Of a stretch of 49,060 bases of DNA, positions 41,804 to 49,060 are shown in pieces; the stretch's first letter is position 1, and every line of letters begins with the position of its first letter. The position numbers were made by a program, and so were the translations under genes. Below the pieces are notes generated by a model. It was not told the DNA's origin and searched no databases. It saw only the letters and a list, made by a program, of their open reading frames with translations. Source of the DNA: an uncultured Flavobacteriales bacterium (GTDB lineage: Bacteria; Bacteroidota; Bacteroidia; UBA10329); the NCBI GenBank assembly GCA_937900875.1, contig CALCGD010000084.1, positions 1-49,060 of the forward strand, written 5' to 3'.

Positions 41804-43024
41804 ATGAAAACATCATTTTTAACACTTGCTGCAGCTGCACTTTTGCTCGCTGGTTGTAGCAAAGAAGAATTAACGGAGAACGTAGCTGAGGGAGTAAGTT
41901 CAGTTGCAACATCTACGAACGGTAATGCCCGTTTTGGTAATCCAAACAACCAACCGGGCGTCTGGTTTCAAGAGAACCAAGGACGGATGATTCTACAAGT
42001 TCCCCCTAGATGGACTCATGTTGCCATTACAGCAACGATGCGAATGTCAGGTGCTTCTACATCAGGAAATAATGATGACCCAAACGAAAACATGGACGAT
42101 TTTGAAACGATTGAGGCTCCCTTAACGCGTCTTGGCAACTCAAGGATTTACCGTTCTGAAAGAGACAAGTTCGTTTTTGGTGAAACCGTGTATTTCTCTT
42201 TGGTTGATGTTACACTTACGGCAGACACATACGTTGATGAATGGGAAGGTGAGACACTTGAAATGCAGATGTTCCTTTATCCATCAGGAAGACCCGTTGT
42301 ACAAGCTCCGAGGCTGCTTCGCTTTCGAAAAAACCATGGAGTTCCGTTTGACGTTCCCGATGCTGAATTCGATGCAACAGACGCGTTCAGAATTGTAATT
42401 GCTGATGACCCTGCACAAGCAGTAAGTCAGGTGAAATTCGTTTCTGAAGCCATTTATGGTAATCCAGACGACCCGACCGCTGTAACCTATCCAGAACCAA
42501 CATATTTTGAAAAAACCCATGAGAACCAGAATCTTGGCCTTTCGCGTTGGATAGGGAGCAGCTCCGGGTTAGGATCTCTTTACCTAAATGGAAGTAATAA
42601 TTACGATGTAGCTTTCCTATCTGACGAAGCGAAACCTGAAATCATTGCCAAATACAATGTCACCGTTAACGGAAATGGTCAGGTTAGCTCTGAACTAAGC
42701 GATGAACCAGAGGTTCTTGGTTCACGATTAGGCAGCACTTCTTTCGGTGAACAATGGCAACTGGAAATAGCCATTGCCGATCTAGGCGATTGGGTTGAAA
42801 CCGTAAATTATGTTTTTACACCAGGCGAAGGACCAGCTCCTTTGGTGGCTGAACTGCCATTGCATTTGACCAGAACAGAAGGAAACCTTCGAGTATATAC
42901 CTCAGGCAAATTTTCTTTTAATGGCAACCCATTGGGCAATGAGGTAGGAGGAATTGTTTATTTGTTTGGTAGTGGCACAAGAGGAACGGCCGTTAGAACA
43001 AACAGCAGAACAGAGCTTCTCTAA
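41804..43024 (+). CDS. Surface lipoprotein, tandem paralogue A
   Basis: First of three paralogues. A 406-residue lipoprotein with lipobox LAGC; the mature start C-S-K-E-E fits the Bacteroidota surface-export signal (K then two acidic residues). The N-terminal third differs from the other two (PGVWFQENQGRMILQVPP...), while the C-terminal half shares SDEPEVLGSRL, a W-x-LEIAIADLGDWVE strand and LHLTRTEGNLRVYTSGK. No enzyme motif or known domain was recognised; the body is beta-rich. The ATG at 41804 begins the lipoprotein signal; the upstream open frame covers the promoter. It has its own promoter and terminator. Confidence 0.82.
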   Translation: MKTSFLTLAAAALLLAGCSKEELTENVAEGVSSVATSTNGNARFGNPNNQPGVWFQENQGRMILQVPPRWTHVAITATMRMSGASTSGNNDDPNENMDDFETIEAPLTRLGNSRIYRSERDKFVFGETVYFSLVDVTLTADTYVDEWEGETLEMQMFLYPSGRPVVQAPRLLRFRKNHGVPFDVPDAEFDATDAFRIVIADDPAQAVSQVKFVSEAIYGNPDDPTAVTYPEPTYFEKTHENQNLGLSRWIGSSSGLGSLYLNGSNNYDVAFLSDEAKPEIIAKYNVTVNGNGQVSSELSDEPEVLGSRLGSTSFGEQWQLEIAIADLGDWVETVNYVFTPGEGPAPLVAELPLHLTRTEGNLRVYTSGKFSFNGNPLGNEVGGIVYLFGSGTRGTAVRTNSRTELL

Positions 43025-43040
43025 AGACATAAAACAACAA

Positions 43041-43081
43041 AACAAAGCCCTACTTGGAATTTCCAAGTAGGGCTTTGTTTT
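43041..43081 (+). terminator. Terminator after lipoprotein gene A
   Basis: A perfect 19-bp inverted repeat (AACAAAGCCCTACTTGGAA and its complement) with a minimal loop, ending in a T-rich tract (TTTGTTTTAT), 16 bases after the stop. Confidence 0.88.
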
Positions 43082-43176
43082 ATCACCTACATTTTTTCCT
43101 ATTGCACAGAGAAGACTCGTTTACAGATTAAATCAATTCAATTAGGCGAAACTCCGTTTTCTAGCGTGTCTTCTTA

Positions 43177-43246
43177 TCTGTTACTGAGTAAAAGTGTCCG
43201 TTGCTGAGATCTAAAGGAACAAAGGCTTAGGTTGGGGGTACTTTTG
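43177..43246 (+). promoter_or_regulatory. LytTR-type tandem repeats and -7 box of lipoprotein gene B
   Basis: TCTGTTACT (43177-43185), 11 bases, TCCGTTGCT (43197-43205), 33 bases, TACTTTTG (43239-43246), then 24 bases to the ATG at 43271. The repeats extend to TCTGTTACTGAG and TCCGTTGCTGAG (10 of 12 identical). The second 9-mer fits the LytTR pattern [TA][AC][CA]GTTN[AG][TG] at eight of nine positions, including the central GTT. The bases differ from promoters A and C, but the spacing to the -7 box is the same. Confidence 0.6.
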
Positions 43247-43270
43247 AGCTCAAATTAAATAAGATTGAAC

Positions 43271-44494
43271 ATGAAAACATCATTTTGGACAATTGCCGCA
43301 GCAGCACTTTTGCTTGCTGGTTGTAGCAAAGAGGAGTTAACGAATAACATGTCGGATGGCGCAAGTTTGGTAGCCACGCCAACAAACGGAAATGCCCGCT
43401 TAGGTCGTGCTGGAGATCAACCGTCAGTCAAATTCAAAAACAATCGGATAGTTATTGGCTTAAATAACTCTAAGACAGAGGAAGATGTTCCGTTGGATGC
43501 TATTCTGGAGGATGGCGGAGGAAGCGTAGTTCTGACAAACACAGAAACAACGCCTCATACAGTGCTTGAATTGTCTTTAAGCAATACTAACGAAAATGAA
43601 AATCAACGCTACAGAACGCCACAGTTTGAAATGGCTGAGTCTTTTGAGTATGGCCTTTTCGATATTGAAATACGAGACGCCCAAGGTGAATATTTATGGG
43701 GAGCTAGCATTTTTGTATTGGCCGATGGAAAAGCAGTTGAGAATAACCCAATAGTTAAACGTACTGGGCTAGTTGGTCGCTGGGATTTTGATGATTCAGG
43801 AGCTCAAGATAATTCTCGACTTGTAGTTGTTCTTGGAGATGATCCAACACAGCAGGTAGCAGATGTAAAGTTCTTACAGAATCCAGTGTCTGAAAACCCA
43901 GACGACCCAACAGCGGTCGTAGAATTTGAACCAGTAACATTAGAGCAAACGCATTTTAATCCAGCCTTAGGCATTTCTCGTTGGATTGGTCGTGATTGGA
44001 GCGGTAATGGTCCAACAAATGTATCTGGAGCGATTTACCTGAATAGCAGCAACATTTATGATGTCGATTTTCTTGCCGGGGAAACCAATGCGCAGATAGT
44101 TGGAAAATACAACGTTGATGTTAATGAGCTAGGCGAAGTGAGTTCAGAAATAAGCGATGAACCAGAAATTTTAGGCTCACGAATAGAAACCGCATCGTTT
44201 GGCGAATCATGGAAAATGGAGGTTGCTGTTGCCGACTTAGGTGATTGGGCTGAATCGGCAAGATTTGTCCTGGAAGAAATAGACGGTTCGAATGTTGGGA
44301 ATGTTGAGATTCCTTTAGAGTTGACGCGAGTAGAAGGCAACCTAAGAGTATTCACGTACTCAGGAGTTATTTTAAATCTAAACCCTGATGGTGGCGAACT
44401 TGAAGGCACACTCCATTTTGCTAAAGGACCTAGAAGAGGAAGAGGCAGACTTAGAGCGGCTTACATAAATGCCTTGAGGAATGAAGAGCTATGA
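43271..44494 (+). CDS. Surface lipoprotein, tandem paralogue B
   Basis: Second paralogue, 407 residues, with lipobox LAGC and the surface-export start C-S-K-E-E. Its N-terminal half is very close to paralogue C (SDGASLVATPTNGNARLG, EDVPLDAILEDGGGSVVLTN, LWGASIFVL). Its C-terminal half is the most diverged of the three (WKMEVAVADLGDWAESARF, LTRVEGNLRVFTYS) and ends in a basic stretch (RRGRGRLRAAY). Function unknown. The ATG at 43271 was preferred to a TTG two codons upstream. It has its own promoter and terminator. Confidence 0.82.
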   Translation: MKTSFWTIAAAALLLAGCSKEELTNNMSDGASLVATPTNGNARLGRAGDQPSVKFKNNRIVIGLNNSKTEEDVPLDAILEDGGGSVVLTNTETTPHTVLELSLSNTNENENQRYRTPQFEMAESFEYGLFDIEIRDAQGEYLWGASIFVLADGKAVENNPIVKRTGLVGRWDFDDSGAQDNSRLVVVLGDDPTQQVADVKFLQNPVSENPDDPTAVVEFEPVTLEQTHFNPALGISRWIGRDWSGNGPTNVSGAIYLNSSNIYDVDFLAGETNAQIVGKYNVDVNELGEVSSEISDEPEILGSRIETASFGESWKMEVAVADLGDWAESARFVLEEIDGSNVGNVEIPLELTRVEGNLRVFTYSGVILNLNPDGGELEGTLHFAKGPRRGRGRLRAAYINALRNEEL

Positions 44495-44529
44495 TGTAGC
44501 GCCCGAATCCTACTAAACAAATAAATGAC

Positions 44530-44568
44530 CAAAAAGGTCGGCAGCATTTAATGTTGTCGACCTTTTTC
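44530..44568 (+). terminator. Terminator after lipoprotein gene B
   Basis: A 16-bp stem (AAAAAGGTCGGCAGCA at 44531-44546 pairing with 44552-44567, two G.U pairs) with a five-base loop and a T-run on its 3' arm, about 36 bases after the stop. Confidence 0.82.
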
Positions 44569-44612
44569 GTTCGATAAATGGAACTCGTTTTTTGGTCGGG
44601 GGCATTTTTTAT

Positions 44613-44683
44613 GCCATTCATGAAGCCACATCAACCATTCATGGGCTAAACAGAAAAAGAGGGATAGTCGCAAGGTATTTTTG
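44613..44683 (+). promoter_or_regulatory. LytTR-type tandem repeats and -7 box of lipoprotein gene C
   Basis: GCCATTCAT (44613-44621), 12 bases, ACCATTCAT (44634-44642), 33 bases, TATTTTTG (44676-44683), then 23 bases to the ATG at 44707. CCATTCATG occurs twice, exactly 21 bases apart, two helical turns. The block is a near copy of the gene A promoter (35 of 38 bases). Confidence 0.65.
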
Positions 44684-44706
44684 AACTCATCACTAATTAA
44701 AAGATT

Positions 44707-45912
44707 ATGAAAACATCATTTTGGACAATTGTGGCAGCGGCAATTTTGCTTGCTGGCTGTAGTAAAGAAGAAATAACCAGTAACATGTCGGATGGCGCAA
44801 ATCTGATAGCTACTCCTACCAACGGAAACGCCCGATTGGGAGCTGCTGGAAATCAGCCATCGGTGAAATTTAAGAACAACCGAATAATTATTGGATTGAA
44901 TAACACTAAGACAGATGAAGACGTTCCGCTGGACGCTATTCTTGAGGATGGAGGTGGCAGCGTGGTTTTGACAAACAACGAAACAACCCCGCCAACAGTG
45001 TTCGAATTGCCATTGGAAAACACCAACGGGAATGGAAACCAGAAGTACAGAACACCTCAGTTTGAGATGGGTGCAGAAATGGAATATGAACTCTTTGATA
45101 TTGAAATAAGAGGTGCAGACGGAGCGTACCTATGGGGAGCCAGCATTTTTGTACTGCCAGAAGGGCGGGTAGTTGAGAACGACCCAGATTTGGCCCGGGC
45201 ACGCCTTAAACAAGTTAATTCAAACAATGGAGAAGAAGTCAAATTGGTTTTAGTTGCAATGGATGACCCAACAGTACAGATTTCTATGGTCAAGTTTGTT
45301 CCAGATCCTGTGTCTGAGGACCCGACCGATCCAACAAGTTTTACGCAAGCAGAAACACTTCTTTTGGACAGAGCTCATATCAACGAAAACCTCGGCCTTT
45401 CTAGATGGATTAAAAAATATCCGAAGGAAGACAGCTACAGCGGATACCTAAGTGGAAGCGCCCAATTATTGACCGCTGAAACGTATGACGTGGATTTCTT
45501 ATCTGGAGAAACGAATGCACATATTATGAAGAAATATCTTGTTGAAGTGAACGAAAGTGGAGAATCAAGCATTTCGCTAAGTGACGAACCAGAAGTGCTT
45601 GGTGCTCGGTTTGCAAGCGCAACATATGGCGAAACGTGGGAGTTGGAAGTTGCCATTGCTGACCTAGGTGATTGGGTAGAAGAAGTGAAGTATGTTTTTG
45701 ACCCATCAGAAGGATCATCACCTCTTGTTTCTGAAGTTGTGTTACAGCTTACTAGAACTGAAGGAAACCTGAGGGTTTTCACTTCTTCAAACGTTCTTTT
45801 TTACGAGAATCCAATTGACCAAGACCTTGAAGGAATCGTTTACTTAATTGGTAATGGTGGTATAAGAACCTCTGACAAAAAGCTGAGGGTAAGAGCTGTA
45901 TTTAAAGACTAA
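44707..45912 (+). CDS. Surface lipoprotein, tandem paralogue C (mosaic)
   Basis: Third paralogue, 401 residues, with lipobox LAGC and surface-export start C-S-K-E-E. The N-terminal half follows paralogue B (SDGANLIATPTNGNARLG, EDVPLDAILEDGGGSVVLTN). The C-terminal half follows paralogue A (WELEVAIADLGDWVEEVKYV, LQLTRTEGNLRVFTSSN, LEGIVYLIGNG), and the promoter is also A-like. This suggests recombination among the copies. No known domain was recognised. It has its own promoter and a terminator shared with the converging gene at 45985. Confidence 0.82.
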   Translation: MKTSFWTIVAAAILLAGCSKEEITSNMSDGANLIATPTNGNARLGAAGNQPSVKFKNNRIIIGLNNTKTDEDVPLDAILEDGGGSVVLTNNETTPPTVFELPLENTNGNGNQKYRTPQFEMGAEMEYELFDIEIRGADGAYLWGASIFVLPEGRVVENDPDLARARLKQVNSNNGEEVKLVLVAMDDPTVQISMVKFVPDPVSEDPTDPTSFTQAETLLLDRAHINENLGLSRWIKKYPKEDSYSGYLSGSAQLLTAETYDVDFLSGETNAHIMKKYLVEVNESGESSISLSDEPEVLGARFASATYGETWELEVAIADLGDWVEEVKYVFDPSEGSSPLVSEVVLQLTRTEGNLRVFTSSNVLFYENPIDQDLEGIVYLIGNGGIRTSDKKLRVRAVFKD

Positions 45913-45926
45913 CTAAGCTAAAATAG

Positions 45927-45965
45927 AAGAGGCCCGATTGTATAAACTGTACAATCGGGCCTCTT
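45927..45965. terminator. Bidirectional terminator
   Basis: A perfect 16-bp stem (AAGAGGCCCGATTGTA and its complement at 45950-45965) with a seven-base loop. T-rich tracts can serve the plus lipoprotein gene (stop at 45912) and less strongly the minus gene (stop at 45985). Confidence 0.85.
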
Positions 45966-45984
45966 TGTTTAGTAACCCGCGCAA

Positions 45985-46824
45985 TTATTTCTTTTTGGGC
46001 GACACATCCTCTTTTTGCTGAGCGGCAATCAAAGATCCAAGAACCTCGGCACACAGCTTGTAGAAATTACCTCCAATAATGTAGTTCAAACGGCTTTCTG
46101 TTCCAGCGAATGGGACCGATGCTAATCCTCCGCTTATCTGATTTCCGTCCTTATCCATAATGGTGTAATGGATAGCCACAAGGCGCTGTGGGTCAACGAA
46201 AGCTGTTTCAGGGTCGGTTAAGTCCATTTTCACATCCATTTGGTTGATGAAAAGGAATTTGTTGATGCCATAATTAACGTAAAACTGATTGAGTACTTCG
46301 TGGCTTTTTAAGTAGGCGCTCATGTAACGTTCAACCACTTGTCGCTCGGCAATAACCTGCCCGTTACGAACCCCTACTTCCTTTTTGGGCTCGGCCTTCT
46401 TCTTTGCCTTTTTAGCCTTTCCTTTTTCGTCTACTTCTTCCTCAACAGGAACGGGAACGAATTTGTAGCCAAGTACAGCATAGATATTGATCAGGTCTTC
46501 ATCCGTAATGCTGTCGGTATTTAGAAAAGTAGCTGTTTCCATACTGTCCTTCAACGCAGCTTTTAGACTTAGCTGAATTTCGTTACGAAGTCGGTCATAA
46601 ATTTCTTGCTGCGTTAACTTATTGACCTCGGTAAGGTCTCGCATAATATCGCAGTAAAAGAGCTTTTTTTCGAATGGGATGATGAGAATTTTCGCCTCCT
46701 CTTCAACCCCTTCTGCATAAACATCCTGATCTGTCTTCGTCACTTTCTCATCTCCAAACATTTCTGTTTGCGCTTGAAGCAAAACAGGGAAAAGGAGAAA
46801 AATAAAGACGCAAAAACGTGTCAT
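45985..46824 (-). CDS. Secreted protein of unknown function in the dxr-rseP operon
   Basis: A 279-residue exported protein with a signal peptide (MTRFCVFIFLLFPVLLQAQ). The first part (ILIIPFEKKLFYCDIMRDLT) is followed by a Lys/Glu-rich linker (about 125-150; EEEVDEKGKAKKAKKKAEPK) and a second folded region with NQFYVNYGINKFLFINQMDV. I do not recognise the family by name; it looks like a conserved Bacteroidota envelope protein. It starts 2 bases after the rseP stop, so it is the third gene of that operon. Confidence 0.78.
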   Translation of the reverse strand: MTRFCVFIFLLFPVLLQAQTEMFGDEKVTKTDQDVYAEGVEEEAKILIIPFEKKLFYCDIMRDLTEVNKLTQQEIYDRLRNEIQLSLKAALKDSMETATFLNTDSITDEDLINIYAVLGYKFVPVPVEEEVDEKGKAKKAKKKAEPKKEVGVRNGQVIAERQVVERYMSAYLKSHEVLNQFYVNYGINKFLFINQMDVKMDLTDPETAFVDPQRLVAIHYTIMDKDGNQISGGLASVPFAGTESRLNYIIGGNFYKLCAEVLGSLIAAQQKEDVSPKKK

Positions 46825-46826
46825 GT

Positions 46827-48149
46827 TTATTTGATAAAGTGCTTGTAAATGTCGTTTCCATTGGCATAAATCAGTAAACCAAAAAGGAGAACCATACCAA
46901 TAACTTGCGCTACTTCCATCACCTTCTCATGCGGTGGACGACCGGTAATCATTTCATAAATCAAAAACATAACGTGTCCACCATCCAAAGCCGGAATTGG
47001 CAAGATGTTCATTACCGCTAAGAGGATACTTAGAAACGCTGTGATGTTCCAGAAGTGGTGCCAGTCCCATGTGGTAGAAAAGATGCTGCCGATGGTGAGA
47101 AAACCACCTAAGCTTTCGTAGCCTTTGTTCTTTGGAGAGAAGAGTAACTTCAGTTGCTTCACGTAGTTCACCAACGTCATTCCTGCTTTTTCAATCCCCT
47201 TCGGGAAGCTTTCGAAAAAGCTGTATTTAAGCTCTGCCAATTCAAAGAATTCAGTAAGGTTTCCGTTAGGAGCAATGCCCAATATGCCATCTTCAGGAAC
47301 AGTTACAGCGATGGACATTGGACTGCCATCGCGCAGGATATTCACGTTCACCTCCTCTAATTTATAGGCTTGCAATGCAGTTTTAAAAGCATCGAAATAG
47401 ACGGTCGAACTATCATTCAATCCGACAATTATGTCGCCTTTTTGGAAGCCCGCTTCTTTGCCAACCGAACCCTTTGAAAAATCAGCCACATGGAAAGGAA
47501 CTCGCGGATTAATAAAACCCGGATCGTTCATCAATTCGCTCATTAACTCTGATGGAATAGAGACCTCAACTGGTTCGCCATTTCTCTCAACCTGAACGGT
47601 TTTCGCTTCATTCAGAATGATTTCCATAGAAACACGAGAGAAGTTCTTCACTTCATTTCCATCCACCGAAATAATCTTGTCTCCGTTTTGGAGACCCATT
47701 TCTAAGCCGAGAGAATCGCACATAATACCATACTTGGCATTGGCTGTTGGCAGGTAAGTTTCGCCATAAACGAAGAGCACCATCCAATAAATCAGGGCGG
47801 CTAAGATTACGTTTACCGTTACTCCGCCAATCATCACAATTAGTCGTTGCCAAGCTGGTTTTGAGCGGAATTCCCATTCTTCAGCAGGCTTAGCCATTTG
47901 CTCTTTGTCCATGCTTTCGTCAATCATCCCGGCTATCTTCACATAGCCACCCAATGGGAGCCATCCTATGCCGTAAACAGTATCGCCAATCTTCTTTTTG
48001 AAAAGTGAGAAGTACGGATTGAAGAAGAGGTAGAAACTCTCTACGCGCATTCCGAATGACTTGGCAGTAATAAAATGCCCGAATTCGTGCAGCACAATAA
48101 GAATAGATAGGCTCAGGAAGAACTGAGATGCTTGTATTAGAATATCCAT
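46827..48149 (-). CDS. rseP: Site-2 protease RseP (M50 zinc metalloprotease)
   Basis: A 440-residue intramembrane protease that cuts anti-sigma factors or signal-peptide remnants within the inner membrane. The zinc site appears as His21-Glu22-x-x-His25 (VLHEFGHF) in the first membrane helix, with the third ligand motif in PALDGGHVMF near the C-terminus. Two PDZ-like domains lie between (about 120-210, GLQNGDKIISVDGNEV; and 215-285, GFQKGDIIVGLNDSSTV). The conserved GYVKIAGM is present. Its ATG overlaps the dxr stop by one base, the order usual for Bacteroidota. Confidence 0.95.
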   Translation of the reverse strand: MDILIQASQFFLSLSILIVLHEFGHFITAKSFGMRVESFYLFFNPYFSLFKKKIGDTVYGIGWLPLGGYVKIAGMIDESMDKEQMAKPAEEWEFRSKPAWQRLIVMIGGVTVNVILAALIYWMVLFVYGETYLPTANAKYGIMCDSLGLEMGLQNGDKIISVDGNEVKNFSRVSMEIILNEAKTVQVERNGEPVEVSIPSELMSELMNDPGFINPRVPFHVADFSKGSVGKEAGFQKGDIIVGLNDSSTVYFDAFKTALQAYKLEEVNVNILRDGSPMSIAVTVPEDGILGIAPNGNLTEFFELAELKYSFFESFPKGIEKAGMTLVNYVKQLKLLFSPKNKGYESLGGFLTIGSIFSTTWDWHHFWNITAFLSILLAVMNILPIPALDGGHVMFLIYEMITGRPPHEKVMEVAQVIGMVLLFGLLIYANGNDIYKHFIK

Positions 48150-49060
48150 TAGTTGATTATTTCAAGGGCTAACCTGCGAGTTTCCGCATCTGTTGCCACA
48201 TAGTCGTTGTAATTAGGTTTTTTTATGAAAGCCACGCGTTGCATGCTTTGTTCAATAATGTCAGACATCCCGAGGAAACTCACCTTGTCTTTCAGGAAGG
48301 CATCCACGGCAATTTCGTTTGCCGCATTCAGAATGCAAGGCATGTTTCCGCCTTGTTTCAATGCCTCAAATGCCAATGAGAGGTTTCGGAATGTGTCTTT
48401 ATCTGGTTGCTCAAAAGTGAGCTGTGGGTAATCTAGAAAGTTGAAACGTGGGAAGTCCGATTTCAAGCGGTTTGGGAATGCCAATGCAAACTGAATAGGC
48501 AGTTTCATATCAGGCAACCCCATCTGCGCCTTCATGCTTCCATCCTCAAACTGAACAATACTGTGAATGACGCTCTGAGGGTGCACAATCACATCAACTT
48601 GCTCATTCTTCAATCCGAACAACCATTTAGCTTCAATTACCTCCAAACCTTTGTTCATCATGCTGGCGCTGTCGATGGTAATCTTTGCGCCCATATCCCA
48701 GTTAGGGTGTTTTAAGGCCTGTGCTTTTGTAACCAAGGCCAATTGCTCACGCGTTTGACCACGGAATGGTCCGCCTGAAGCAGTCAAATAAATCTTCTCA
48801 ATTGGATTGTGAAACTCACCTACTAAACATTGGAAAATGGCCGAATGCTCGCTATCAACAGGATAGATGTTCACACCTTTCTGCTTTGCGAGGTCTGTTA
48901 CTATTTCACCAGCCACAACTAGCGTTTCTTTATTGGCTAAAGCGATGTGTTTTCCTGCTTCGATAGCAGCCAAGGTTGGTCGCAAACCAGCGTATCCAAC
49001 AAGTGCCGTGAGAACGATATCAATCTCATCCATTTGCACCACTTGCGCCAAACTATCTGC
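48149..49060 (-). CDS. dxr: 1-deoxy-D-xylulose 5-phosphate reductoisomerase, 3' part (cut by window edge)
   Basis: The C-terminal 303 residues of Dxr, which makes 2-C-methyl-erythritol 4-phosphate in the non-mevalonate isoprenoid pathway using NADPH. The frame is open through the last base of the window, so the N-terminal NADPH domain lies outside. Visible motifs include LANKETLVVAGEIV, the metal-binding PVDSEHSAIFQCL, TASGGPFRG, MNKGLEVIEAKWLF and HPQSVIHSIVQFEDGS. The gene is followed by rseP and a secreted protein in one operon. Confidence 0.96.
   Translation of the reverse strand, partial: ADSLAQVVQMDEIDIVLTALVGYAGLRPTLAAIEAGKHIALANKETLVVAGEIVTDLAKQKGVNIYPVDSEHSAIFQCLVGEFHNPIEKIYLTASGGPFRGQTREQLALVTKAQALKHPNWDMGAKITIDSASMMNKGLEVIEAKWLFGLKNEQVDVIVHPQSVIHSIVQFEDGSMKAQMGLPDMKLPIQFALAFPNRLKSDFPRFNFLDYPQLTFEQPDKDTFRNLSLAFEALKQGGNMPCILNAANEIAVDAFLKDKVSFLGMSDIIEQSMQRVAFIKKPNYNDYVATDAETRRLALEIIN

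Noticed and set aside
43025-43270. Possible insertion sequence or small RNA between lipoprotein genes A and B.
   Set aside because: The gap is explained by the terminator after gene A and the repeat-bearing promoter of gene B. No terminal repeats or transposase were seen.

Overview
The window looks like a chromosome segment of a member of Bacteroidota, most likely a Flavobacteriales-type marine or freshwater bacterium. The evidence is four secreted proteins with type IX secretion (T9SS) C-terminal sorting domains, a TonB-dependent receptor with a carboxypeptidase-like N-terminal extension, lipoproteins whose mature N-terminus fits the Bacteroidota surface-export signal (C-S-K-E-E), many promoter boxes of the form TAnnTTTG, and family arrangements common in this phylum (dxr-rseP, RprY-like regulators). 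TGA is a stop and the standard code fits. No prophage, transposase or CRISPR array was found. Both edges cut genes.

Layout, left to right. 1-3271: the start of a cut secreted protein, a palindromic intergenic repeat, uvrC, and a T9SS-sorted protein ending at a bidirectional terminator. 3275-9084: 3-hydroxyanthranilate dioxygenase, an SDR with an altered active site and an aminomuconate-semialdehyde-type dehydrogenase (part of kynurenine catabolism), split by an OmpR-type two-component pair, then a LEA2-like lipoprotein. 9141-12034: a four-PAS NarL-type two-component pair. 12036-19526: a TonB-dependent receptor, a tiny conserved-looking peptide and a 1529-residue modular T9SS surface protein with metal-binding repeats. 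19527-25013: a leader hairpin, tRNA-Arg(CCT), metG, an S66 peptidase, a DUF4412-like protein, a YraN-family protein and an rRNA pseudouridine synthase.

25010-31391: a very basic 16-residue-repeat secreted protein, a small T9SS protein, then a five-gene minus-strand run: trkA, trkH, a YdeI-like protein, a voltage-gated-type potassium channel and a peroxiredoxin. 31514-35577: an EthA-type Baeyer-Villiger monooxygenase, then a translationally coupled methionine/glutamine aminotransferase, omega-amidase and PAP2-like membrane protein. 35632-45912: a LamG/leucine-rich T9SS protein, a LytTR/LytS-type two-component pair, and three tandem paralogous surface lipoproteins. 45985-49060: a secreted protein of unknown function, rseP and dxr (cut by the window edge).

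The most interesting signal is regulatory. The LamG protein gene and all three lipoprotein genes, which flank the LytTR pair on both sides, each carry two tandem 9-mers resembling the LytTR consensus, 11-12 bp apart. In every case exactly 33 bp separates the second 9-mer from a TAnnTTTG-like -7 box (one base off in the LamG gene), which sits 23-25 bp before the ATG. This looks like a local regulon in which the LytTR regulator switches on cell-surface proteins. The lipoprotein genes are also mosaic: the third has an A-like promoter and C-terminal half but a B-like N-terminal half.
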